From the NCBI GenBank assembly GCA_003558195.1, contig PWMM01000279.1, forward strand, positions 1 to 8,636: a stretch of DNA of 8,636 nt. Reading direction: 5' to 3'. Origin of the DNA: Syntrophomonadaceae bacterium (GTDB lineage Bacteria; Bacillota; Dethiobacteria; DTU022). A program made the translations under genes and the position numbers. The notes under the pieces are model-generated. The model was not told the origin of the DNA. It was given only the letters and a program-made list of their open reading frames with translations, and ran no database searches. Shown in pieces: positions 1 to 5,849 of the stretch (the first letter of the stretch is position 1; each line of letters begins with the position of its first letter).

Positions 1-487
1 GCGCCCTGCCCTCCGGGTTATTCAACCCGGCCCCCGAGTGATTAATCCCGGGTTCGGATATACACCTCCCAGTTTGAGGTATAGTGGGACTTTAGCCCAC
101 CTGACAGCTATGTTGCCACGCACACAATATGGCCTCTGCTGACTTCTGGCAGTTAAGTCGTCCATTACTGGACGAGTTGCCGTTTTGAAATTTATCATTC
201 CGGCATATCTGCCAGACCTCCTGAGGCTAGGAACGTTAACTTTCATCCCATTTACCTGCCGCATTTACTGTGTGGGGTTCGGGCAGTGTCGGACTTCGTT
301 TTGCCTAGCAAACTCGTCCGCCCCCGTTCAGTATTGTATGAGGTTCTTTTTCATCGGGCCGGGATTTTTCCTCCGGCTTCCTTCAGGTTCCTTCTCGCGA
401 CGGACACCCTTGCCATCAGCTAGTGGTTCCCACTGCCAAACCCACAGCGGACTTTCACCGCCAAGTTAACACCCATGCCGGGCGCGC
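1..487 (-). mobile_element. Group II intron, 5' ribozyme portion (cut by window edge)
   Basis: On the minus strand this stretch reads as the 5' part of a bacterial group II intron RNA (domain I and following structure). Visible hallmarks are the start block GCGCGCCCGGCATGGGTG, the GGTGAAAGTCC segment, the GCAAGGGTGTCC and GAACCTGAAGGAAGCC blocks, and the GACGAGTTTGCTAGGCAAAA arm closed by a CGGAC/GTCCG stem. The usual 5' end is GUGYG; here it is GCGCG, so position 2 differs from consensus. The intron-encoded reverse transcriptase would lie beyond position 1 and is not in the window. A short open frame inside the RNA is not treated as a gene. The insertion point is a few bases past a rho-independent terminator. 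Subclass cannot be settled from this portion. The family call is from remembered consensus, not a covariance model. Confidence 0.8.
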
Positions 488-494
488 TAGCTTG

Positions 495-528
495 AAAAAC
501 CTCCCGATAGTGATTATATCGGGAGGTT
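495..528 (-). terminator. Rho-independent terminator of the pilin transcript
   Basis: A perfect 12-bp inverted repeat (498-509 with 517-528, 7-nt loop) is followed on the minus strand by a run of five T. It lies 72 bp past the pilin stop codon and just before the group II intron start, so it ends the pilin transcript. Confidence 0.87.
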
Positions 529-600
529 AGTTTATCTCAACAATTTAAGAACTTGACATATTTCGGTTTCTATTATATCTCAACCGCCTTTACCGCTATC

Positions 601-969
601 TCATGGAGAAAAAGTCAACGGGCTATCAGGATGACCTTCTAATGTAGAAGTGAGTGTTCCATCATTCCATACATATGTTGCGCCATCAGGATTACCTTGT
701 TGAGCAGCTAATCCGCCATCAATATATGTTGCGAAAGTTTCATCCGTTCCAGGTATTGCTCCATCATTATCTGCAATATCCATGTTTATAGCACCAACTA
801 AAGTACGATGAGTTGCTTCAAAAGCATTATTAGCAGCAGTTGTCTGAATCATGCCAAATAACGGTATCGCAATCGCCACCAAAATCCCGATTATTACCAC
901 GACTACCATTAATTCAACCAGGGTGAAACCTTTTTCATTTTTATGCATTATTCTCATTAATTTTTGCAT
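601..969 (-). CDS. Type IV pilin-like protein (class III signal peptide)
   Basis: Predicted 122-residue prepilin. Residues 1-14 form a short basic leader ending in EKG. Cleavage by prepilin peptidase between Gly14 and Phe15 would give a mature protein starting FTLVE, with the conserved Glu at mature position 5, then a hydrophobic helix (about residues 17-40) that anchors and polymerises the subunit. The remaining roughly 80 residues are a small soluble head without cysteines, rich in Ala, Asp, Gly and Thr. This fits a major-pilin or pseudopilin role in a type IV pilus, competence or secretion filament; no assembly genes are in the window to decide which. The ATG at 967-969 follows an AGAAAGGGG ribosome site (977-985). 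Met5 and Met8 are alternative starts. The gene stands alone, behind a c-di-GMP-I riboswitch and a roughly 150-nt structured leader, with a terminator downstream. Confidence 0.9.
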   Translation of the reverse strand: MQKLMRIMHKNEKGFTLVELMVVVVIIGILVAIAIPLFGMIQTTAANNAFEATHRTLVGAINMDIADNDGAIPGTDETFATYIDGGLAAQQGNPDGATYVWNDGTLTSTLEGHPDSPLTFSP

Positions 970-998
970 CTTAAATCCCCTTTCTCTTTTTATAAATC

Positions 999-1023
999 AG
1001 TCTGGATTAATATTTTCCAGACT
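999..1023 (-). promoter_or_regulatory. Leader hairpin just upstream of the pilin ribosome site
   Basis: AGTCTGGA and TCCAGACT form a perfect 8-bp stem with a 9-nt loop in the pilin leader, 13 nt before the ribosome binding site. An A/T-only 7-bp stem (TTTGTAT/ATACAAA, about 1038-1056) lies just upstream of it. The stem is seen directly. A role in mRNA stability or in the riboswitch expression platform is a guess. Confidence 0.45.
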
Positions 1024-1116
1024 TAAACTTTTCTTTTTTGTATTTTTTATACAAATTAACCTTTCTAAGCTTAGTTGACGATAAATCTTTTCACTGGGTT
1101 AAATAAAAAATCCCGT

Positions 1117-1206
1117 TTCGGCAGCCTGGCGATCATAACCTCTGGTGGAGCTAAGATCCATAGCTTTGCGTCCCTGCCTTTCGACAGGTTTGCCATTATC
1201 GTCAGG
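1117..1206 (-). promoter_or_regulatory. c-di-GMP-I (GEMM-I) riboswitch upstream of the pilin gene
   Basis: The minus strand carries the class I cyclic-di-GMP aptamer core in order: a GGCAAACC segment; a stem capped by a GAAA tetraloop (CCTGTC GAAA GGCAGG); the conserved GGGACGCAAAGC joint; a second helical arm starting TATGGATC; and the 3' side ATGATCGCCAGGCTGCCG, matching the tetraloop-receptor side of the family. It sits about 150 nt upstream of the pilin-like gene on the same strand. A U-rich run (TTTTTTATTT on the minus strand, 1101-1110) follows the aptamer, but its preceding stem (CCG/CGG) is too short for a confident terminator, so ON or OFF control is undecided. GEMM riboswitches ahead of pilin genes are known from Geobacter-like bacteria and Clostridioides. 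Confidence 0.9.
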
Positions 1207-1333
1207 TTATTGTTTTTCTCCTGAGTTAAAGTTTTTCATTTTGCTATTCTATATATTGTTATATCATTATTTTTAGGTTTTAGACACATTTTTTATACTT
1301 TTACGGAAATTTATTTATATCGGCGAAGGAAGG

Positions 1334-1414
1334 CCTCACCCTTGCTCTCCTCCCGGGTGAAATAATAAATAATCAGTTCTTAAAGGTGAGGTAATCATAT
1401 GCCCTTGAGGAGAG
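1334..1414. repeat. Two interleaved inverted repeats (possible pseudoknot)
   Basis: CCTCACC (1334-1340) pairs exactly with GGTGAGG (1385-1391). CTCTCCTC (1345-1352) pairs exactly with GAGGAGAG (1407-1414). The order A-B-A'-B' is that of a pseudoknot. A competing hairpin, TCACCC (1336-1341) with GGGTGA (1355-1360), shares bases with A. On the plus strand A' contains a good ribosome site, AAAGGTGAGG (1382-1391), placed 7 nt before an ATG (1399) that opens a 19-codon frame ending at 1458. The repeats are exact; any function is unknown, and chance pairing in this purine/pyrimidine-biased stretch is possible. Confidence 0.4.
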
Positions 1415-1444
1415 GGTTTGTGGGTGATAAGTTAGCGAGGTGCT

Positions 1445-1453
1445 ATTATACCA
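1445..1453 (-). promoter_or_regulatory. Candidate extended -10 promoter for the riboswitch-pilin leader
   Basis: The minus strand reads TGGTATAAT, a full consensus extended -10 element, overlapping the end of the sigma pseudogene. No convincing -35 hexamer is seen. A transcript starting near 1438 would have about 230 nt before the c-di-GMP aptamer, which is long; a nearer promoter in the A/T-rich stretch 1220-1330 cannot be excluded. Confidence 0.3.
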
Positions 1454-2009
1454 TGTAAGTATGCATTTCTTTTAAGCCCATGTTTAAACGGCAAGAGATC
1501 ATTCTTTGGCTTATACCGTGCTGTTTAGCTGTCGCCTGCTGGGTTAAACCTTCGTGGCAAATTAATTTAATGACTTCTTTTTTCAGTTCATCCATTTTTT
1601 CAAGTGACATTTGCACCACGATTTTATCTTCAATGGGCAATTTAAAGCTTTCGTTATGCAGCGATTTAACCTTCGTTAAATCAATTTTTTACAGTGAGAT
1701 ACAAGCGGCCAGCAATGCTTCAGCAATACCGGCTTCATCTAAGTTTATACGCCGAGCTATTTGCTCTAAAGTAGGCATGGTTCTGTTACTCTGTGCCAGC
1801 TCTTCAGTGGCTTCAATAGCCCTAACCTGCAAATTCGAAAACATTTCGGAGCTTTAAAGGGGCTCCGATAGCGTAATCCATGGTGAATTGCCCTGATGAT
1901 GCAATGGGTAAAAACGTGGAAAACATAACTCCCCGGCCGGTATCAAAACACTTTAGGCTTTTAAAAGCCCTTCATAGCCGACTTGAAACAAATCATCATC
2001 TACCTTACC
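1446..2009 (-). pseudogene. Degenerate sigma-70 family factor (SigF/SigG/SigB-like)
   Basis: Pieces of a group 3 sigma factor follow one another on the minus strand in the right order but not in one frame. About 1953-2009 encodes DDDLFQVGYEGLLKA (region 2). A second frame (1822 to about 1970) encodes FDTGRGVMFSTF, also region 2, which continues directly after it. A third frame (about 1857 down to 1446) encodes VRAIEATEELAQ and PTLEQIARRINLDEAGI (region 3). After an in-frame TAA at 1689-1691 the same frame resumes and ends in GLTQQATAKQHGISQR (region 4 helix-turn-helix). So at least two frameshifts and one stop separate parts of one former gene. Region 1 and the start are missing where a transposase relic abuts near 2010. 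The closest remembered relatives are the sporulation and stress sigma factors. It cannot make an intact protein. Confidence 0.78.
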
Positions 2010-2279
2010 AAGTGTCTGAAAATTGAGCATGACCCAAGGATGTTTACTCCCGTACCCCGTCACTCAAAGTATTTCAAGGATAAATTTAAATCCAGGACCA
2101 CCGTAGAACGAACCAACAAGCTCTTGTTCGAGGATTATTCTATCGAAGAGTACGGCGCCAGAAGCACTATGCTCAGAGCTTCATTAGCTACTTTTGTAAA
2201 GGTGAATATGCACCTCGTTGCCTGGGTTAAGCATAAGGGGTTTAAGTTCTCAAATCTGCTTAATACATCAGTAGCATAA
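1983..2279 (+). pseudogene. Transposase C-terminal fragment (DDE type, IS4/IS1182-like)
   Basis: The last part of a DDE-type transposase. Recognisable homology starts near 2013-2025 with KIEHDPRMFTPVPR and runs through SRTTVERTNKLLFEDY, which carries the third catalytic acidic residue in the Y-x-x-R-x-x-VER-type context of this superfamily, to a normal stop at 2277-2279. The N-terminal two thirds with the other catalytic residues are absent, and bases 1983 to about 2010 belong to the sigma relic on the other strand, so the apparent ATG is not a real start. No terminal inverted repeats were found. This is a decayed insertion sequence, probably what truncated the sigma gene. The exact IS family is uncertain. 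Confidence 0.75.
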
Positions 2280-2308
2280 ACTGCTTCGGACCCTTTTGCT
2301 TTCAAGCC

Positions 2309-2553
2309 CTAAAAAGGCTTATTTGGTGTGCCCTTTTTTACTCCACTTTCTATTAACTCTATGCCTTTTTCAAAGAAAGTGATAAATCCTTATGGTATAA
2401 ATCCTCAATTAATTCGGCTGAAGCTCAAATCCCTTTTTCAACAAAATTCCCAGTTACCTTTCGAGTGTCTACATAACTATAAAAGCTTTTCTGATTGCCA
2501 TTATAATCGCTACGAAACAGCACCTGGAACTGGTAGTAAAAAAAACACCTGCG
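2309..2553 (-). pseudogene. Possible degraded reading frame behind the second riboswitch
   Basis: Not recognised. On the minus strand a frame open from 2553 gives protein-like text including VDTRKVTGNFVEKGI. It meets one TGA at 2425-2427, continues in the same frame with ELIEDLYHKDLSLSLKKA to 2359, and after a one-base shift continues as IELIESGVKKGTPNKPF to a TAG at 2309-2311. The balanced composition across two interruptions suggests a former gene, but each piece is short and chance remains likely. The frame starts inside the T-run after the riboswitch, with no start codon or ribosome site, so if real its 5' end is lost. A short inverted repeat (AAGCC/GGCTT, 2304-2320) lies at its end. Confidence 0.3.
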
Positions 2554-2564
2554 TCAGCAGCCTG
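2538..2564 (-). terminator. Short hairpin plus T8, likely expression platform of riboswitch 2
   Basis: CTGC (minus strand) pairs with GCAG around a TGAC loop (2549-2552 with 2557-2560), with two more pairs across a small internal loop. Eight consecutive T follow (A8 at 2538-2545 on the plus strand). The stem uses bases of the 3' side of the aptamer, so the terminator hairpin and ligand-bound aptamer could compete. The stem is weak for a terminator; the overlap and T-run are the support. Confidence 0.45.
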
Positions 2565-2645
2565 GCGATCATACCCTTAACGGGCTATAGATCCATGGCT
2601 TTGCGCCCCCCTTTCTTTCAAAAGGGTTGCTCACTAGGCGTGAAG
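2552..2645 (-). promoter_or_regulatory. Second c-di-GMP-I (GEMM-I) riboswitch, no intact gene downstream
   Basis: The minus strand shows the same aptamer order as the copy near 1117-1206: CACGCC; GAGCAACCC; a stem with a GAAA tetraloop; GGGGGCGCAAAGCC; an arm starting ATGGATC; and ATGATCGCCAGGCTGCTG. The 14-base block GATCGCCAGGCTGC is identical in both copies, while the second arm and flanks differ. That means two related but diverged aptamers rather than a recent duplication. In GEMM-I the invariant joint is usually GACGCAAAGC; here it is GGCGCAAAGC. Downstream on this strand lie only relics, so the regulated gene seems to be lost. Confidence 0.87.
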
Positions 2646-2934
2646 CCAGAATAAGTTCCTGTAAACATTAATTTTACCACATTTTGTTATATTATCGAGA
2701 TATTATTCAATTTATGTGTAATCTAGTGCTATTTATTTATTATACCATTTTTATTTTAGATGATGCGAAGTGATATCAAATTGTTTAAAACAATCATTAA
2801 TATATAGAGCATCTAATCCTTTATATTATTAAGATCTTTTGCCTCAGGCAAAACATTTCTAGAGAGCTTTTACCGACATGCTTTTCGGTATCATTGTCTA
2901 ATTTAGGGCTTATAAATCTGGGTTTATTATTAAA
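2646..2934. other. A/T-rich intergenic stretch with two weak promoter candidates
   Basis: No gene is seen. On the minus strand two extended -10-like elements precede riboswitch 2: TGGTAAAAT (2671-2679), which would start RNA about 20 nt before the aptamer, and TGGTATAAT (2739-2747), about 90 nt before it. Neither has a clear -35. An inverted repeat TTTTGCC/GGCAAAA (2837-2853) and a 6-bp TACCGA/TCGGTA hairpin (about 2873-2892) lack T-runs on the correct side, so no terminator for the phosphatase gene is called. Confidence 0.3.
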
Positions 2935-3417
2935 TTAATGTTTGACAACTATTCTTTCAAGTTTACGCATTAATTTAGTCCATATAAACTCTTTTTCAGA
3001 TAGCGGCGTTACCAGGATTGTATATAAACCCAGGCGGTTGCCTCCAAGAACATCGGTAAAAATTTGATCACCGATTACTGCTACCTCCTTGGAGGAAAGC
3101 TGCATATGATTTAAGGCTTTTCGAAAAGCCTTTCTTCTCGGCTTTACAGCATAAAAGATAGCGGGGATATCTAGTTCGGAGGCCAGTTTTCCGCCGCTGT
3201 CTTTACTGTTGTTGGATATGATAAATAGCTTAAAGCCCTTCTTTTTTAGCAAGGCGAACCAGTTAGCAAGGCGGGGATTGAGATTACGATCGTTCCAGGG
3301 AACAATTGTGTTGTCCATATCGCTGATAATACCCTTGATGCCAAGCGACTGTAAATATTCTAGATCTAATTCAAAAATATCATTTAAATATTGATCTGGT
3401 TTTAAGACCCTGAGCAA
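2935..3417 (-). CDS. yqeG: YqeG-family HAD-superfamily (subclass IIIA) phosphatase
   Basis: A 160-residue protein of the YqeG family, cytoplasmic, with the HAD phosphatase catalytic set. Motif I is DMDNT with the nucleophile at Asp33 and the general acid/base at Asp35. Motif II is IISNN (Ser68). Motif III is the Lys of VKPRRKAF (Lys92). Motif IV is GDQIFTDVLGGNRLG (Asp117, Asp122). There is no cap domain, as expected for subclass IIIA, and the length is normal for YqeG. The physiological substrate of the family is not known to me; it is commonly a neighbour of yqeH and aroE in Firmicutes, but here it stands alone. The start is TTG at 3415-3417: an in-frame TAG lies directly before it, and GGGAG sits 8 nt upstream. 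It is divergent from the dehydrogenase gene, with 229 bp between them. Confidence 0.9.
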   Translation of the reverse strand: MLRVLKPDQYLNDIFELDLEYLQSLGIKGIISDMDNTIVPWNDRNLNPRLANWFALLKKKGFKLFIISNNSKDSGGKLASELDIPAIFYAVKPRRKAFRKALNHMQLSSKEVAVIGDQIFTDVLGGNRLGLYTILVTPLSEKEFIWTKLMRKLERIVVKH

Positions 3418-3646
3418 CTAACCAGCTCCCACTCTTATATACAAGTTATCACAACTCTATTTTACAGATGCCAGTGTGCCTATAACTTTACCATACCTCG
3501 ATCTGATTTTATAGTGCTGCAGCGCTTTTAATTTCAAAACTCTTTTATCCCGGCTTGAAATAAGGTATGATAATACAATCAAAGTTAAAACTTTTTACCA
3601 GGCTCTTGACAAAAGCTCAACATTATCAGCTAAGGAGGAATAAATA

Positions 3647-4696
3647 TTGTACAAAATAGCAGTAATTCCCGGAGATGGAACCGGCGCAGAACAGGTCGAA
3701 GCCGGGCTAAAAGTTCTCCAGGCCGCCCAGGATAAGTTTGGTTTCAAGCTGGAGACAGAATCTTATGACTTAGGCGGGGACAGGTATAAGCGCACTAAAG
3801 AGATTTTACCTGATAGCGTAATAGAAGAGTTAAAAACCTTTGATGCCATTTATTTAGGAGCTATCGGTCATCCTGATGTAAAGCCGGGCATTTTAGAAAA
3901 GGGTCTTTTACTCCGGTTGCGTTTTGAACTCGATCTATATATTAACTTAAGGCCGGTTAAACTATACCCCGGAGTTTTTACTCCCATTAAAGATAAAGGC
4001 CCGGAGGATATTGATTTTGTGGTAGTTCGTGAAAACACCGAGGGACTTTATGCCGGAGCAGGTGGTTTCCTGAGGAAAGGAACTAAGCATGAGATCGCCG
4101 TTCAGGAATCGATTAATACCCGGTTCGGGGTTGAGCGCTGCTTGAAATATGCTTTTGACTATTGCCGGGCTAAGCGCAAACGTAAAAAGCTGACCCTCTG
4201 CGGTAAAACTAACGTCCTTACATACGCCTTTGACCTGTGGGACCGCGTTTTTAATGAGATTGGTCCCGCTTATCCTGAAATAGAGCGCGATTATGCCCAT
4301 GTTGATGCAATCTCCATGTGGATGGTAAAAAACCCGGAGTGGTTCGATGTGATTGTCACCGATAATATGTTCGGCGATATCATTACCGATCTGGGTGCTA
4401 TGATCCAGGGTGGAATGGGCATTGCCGCCGGAGGAAACCTTCATCCCAGCAGGGTTTCCATGTTCGAGCCGATCGGAGGCTCTGCTCCTAAATATACCGG
4501 TCAAGGGATCATAAACCCCATGGCTTCTATCTGTGCCGGAGCAATGATGCTTGATTACCTGGGGCAAGATCAAGCAGCAGCCCATATCGAGGAAGCAGTG
4601 GCTCATGTTTGCAGCAACGATTTAAAATCACTTAATGCCGGTGAAATGGGCTACAGCACCCTTGAGGTTAGCGAACTGGTCGCTAAAAGGCTTTAG
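3647..4696 (+). CDS. Isocitrate/isopropylmalate dehydrogenase family enzyme
   Basis: A 349-residue NAD(P)-dependent, metal-dependent beta-decarboxylating dehydrogenase of the LeuB/Icd family, cytoplasmic. It has the N-terminal [11 protein letters not shown] block and substrate-binding arginines at about 92, 102 and 128 ([22 protein letters not shown]). Tyr135 and Lys187 are the catalytic pair; Asp220, Asp244 and Asp248 bind the metal ([10 protein letters not shown]). The cofactor loop is unusual: [14 protein letters not shown] has Lys282-Tyr283, as in NADP-dependent isocitrate dehydrogenase, where classical LeuB has Asp-Ile, and Gly replaces the usual His of the HGSAP motif. Substrate could be 3-isopropylmalate, isocitrate, homoisocitrate or a tartrate-like acid; no leu or TCA-cycle neighbours help. 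Length is close to LeuB. The start is TTG at 3647, set by TAAGGAGGA (3631-3639) 7-8 nt upstream. Confidence 0.9.
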   Translation: MYKIAVIPGDGTGAEQVEAGLKVLQAAQDKFGFKLETESYDLGGDRYKRTKEILPDSVIEELKTFDAIYLGAIGHPDVKPGILEKGLLLRLRFELDLYINLRPVKLYPGVFTPIKDKGPEDIDFVVVRENTEGLYAGAGGFLRKGTKHEIAVQESINTRFGVERCLKYAFDYCRAKRKRKKLTLCGKTNVLTYAFDLWDRVFNEIGPAYPEIERDYAHVDAISMWMVKNPEWFDVIVTDNMFGDIITDLGAMIQGGMGIAAGGNLHPSRVSMFEPIGGSAPKYTGQGIINPMASICAGAMMLDYLGQDQAAAHIEEAVAHVCSNDLKSLNAGEMGYSTLEVSELVAKRL

Positions 4697-4725
4697 AAAA
4701 CTAAGGTTAGCAAAGCTCGCCTTTT
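4685..4725. terminator. Possible bidirectional terminator between convergent genes
   Basis: AAAAGGC (4685-4691) and GCCTTTT (4719-4725) form an inverted repeat spanning the 10-bp gap between two convergent stop codons. It gives four T at the 3' side on either strand. The 27-nt interval contains a smaller imperfect hairpin. The position is right, but the long loop makes the structure weak. Confidence 0.33.
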
Positions 4726-5594
4726 CCGACCATGAAGACCCGGCCTCCAACATTTATGATAATGGCGCCTTTTTCATTTTCTTTTGCCTCGAGCAAAAGC
4801 AAAGAGGGGCGCCCTATTTCGTACCCCTGTTCCACTCTTATGGAAATCTCTTTTTTTCCGTAATAACGGTTCTTTACCAGGTAAGCTGCCAGGCAGCCAT
4901 TGGCGCTACCGGTAGCTGGATCTTCAGCAATACCGTGATAAAGATCGAACACGCGGGCGTTAACATTGTTGTCATTATTGTAGGCCTCTGGACAAAAAAC
5001 CAGGATTGATTTGGCTTCAATATTTTTAATTAGCTCCTCGTAGAGCTTACTGTCCAGCCGGCAAGAGCGGACTGCTTCTAAACTAACCAGGGGTACAATG
5101 ATAAAAGGCAATCCGGTCGATACTTCTTCTACCGGAAAGCTTTGATCAATTAAAGCCGGGTCGAGGCTCAATACGGCTGCCACTGCATTTTTCTTAAGCT
5201 CTGTTCCAAAAACTGGTTCGATCTGCCTCATCCATAACTCCCCAGGCAAACCCTGTTCATAACTAAAACTGACGGGAATAAGGCCGACTTTTAAATTCAA
5301 CACTACGGTATCCAGCGGTTTTTTAATTAATTCCTGCTGAATGATAAAAGCCGTGCCCAAGGTTGGATGTCCGGCAAAGGGTAGCTCTTCATCGAGTGAA
5401 AAAATGCGCACATCATACCCGCCATCTTTTTCAAAGTCTGACATAATGAAAGTAGTCTCTGAATAATTCATTTCCCGGGCCAGGCTTTGCATCTCAGTGT
5501 CACTCAATTCTGAAGCGTTTCTAATCACTGCCAGCTGGTTGCCGGCATATTTTGTTTCTGCAAATACATCAACTAAATAAAAAGATAAAGACAT
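4707..5594 (-). CDS. PhzF-family protein (phenazine-biosynthesis-like isomerase/epimerase)
   Basis: A 295-residue member of the PhzF family, whose two-domain fold is related to diaminopimelate epimerase. The family's catalytic features are present: N-terminal VDVFAETKYAGNQLAV; NYSETTF with the general acid/base Glu46; LPFAGHPTLGTA with His76; and EDPATGSANG with Asp225 and Ser230 near the C-terminal active-site half. Length is normal. Most bacterial members are outside phenazine pathways and have unknown substrates, and no phenazine genes are present here, so no specific reaction is assigned. ATG at 5592-5594 follows AGGAGA (5603-5608) at good spacing. It is convergent with the dehydrogenase gene. 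The 200 bp upstream show no clear promoter. Confidence 0.92.
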   Translation of the reverse strand: MSLSFYLVDVFAETKYAGNQLAVIRNASELSDTEMQSLAREMNYSETTFIMSDFEKDGGYDVRIFSLDEELPFAGHPTLGTAFIIQQELIKKPLDTVVLNLKVGLIPVSFSYEQGLPGELWMRQIEPVFGTELKKNAVAAVLSLDPALIDQSFPVEEVSTGLPFIIVPLVSLEAVRSCRLDSKLYEELIKNIEAKSILVFCPEAYNNDNNVNARVFDLYHGIAEDPATGSANGCLAAYLVKNRYYGKKEISIRVEQGYEIGRPSLLLLEAKENEKGAIIINVGGRVFMVGKGELC

Positions 5595-5796
5595 ATTATT
5601 TATCTCCTATAAATATAATATCGATTAACAATCACCATAAGTTTGCTAAATCTAACGGCCTAACCATCTAGTGATTTTAGTTAACTGGTTCAAAAACAAG
5701 CAGAAATCATATTCTAGGCAGTCTTGCTTTAGCAATAGGTTAAGCAGATCTAAAACTCTTCTAGAACTACCCTTACGCGGTTTATTTATATATAAT

Positions 5797-5825
5797 AAAA
5801 CCCCGCAGCTTAGTAATTGCTGAGG
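5797..5825 (-). terminator. Terminator of the receiver-SipW gene
   Basis: On the minus strand CCTCAGC pairs with GCTGCGG (5819-5825 with 5803-5809, one mismatch, 9-nt loop), followed by GGTTTTATTATAT with four consecutive T. It begins 25 bp after the stop codon of the long gene. Confidence 0.68.
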
Positions 5826-5849
5826 CCCTTTTACTCCAAAAGCTTTTTA

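Noticed and set aside
22..264. 80-codon open frame on the minus strand
   Set aside because: It lies wholly inside the group II intron RNA; its text follows conserved ribozyme structure, not a protein family.
553..576. TTGACA followed by TATTAT downstream of the pilin gene
   Set aside because: The spacer is only 12 bp, too short for a sigma-A promoter.
1480..1857. 125-codon plus-strand frame
   Set aside because: It overlaps the sigma factor relic, whose region 3 and 4 motifs are clear on the other strand; the plus-strand text has no recognisable features.
2328..2654. 108-codon plus-strand frame
   Set aside because: It runs across the c-di-GMP-I riboswitch on the opposite strand and has no ribosome site or family likeness.
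2837..2853. TTTTGCC/GGCAAAA inverted repeat as a terminator for the YqeG-like gene
   Set aside because: The T-run precedes rather than follows the stem on both strands, so it lacks terminator layout.
3606..3626. TTGACA just upstream of the dehydrogenase gene
   Set aside because: The only -10-like hexamer (CATTAT) is 9 bp away and the ribosome site follows at once, so no working promoter can be drawn.
3962..4606. 214-codon open frame antisense to the dehydrogenase gene
   Set aside because: Mirror frame of a strongly conserved gene; it has no family likeness or ribosome site.
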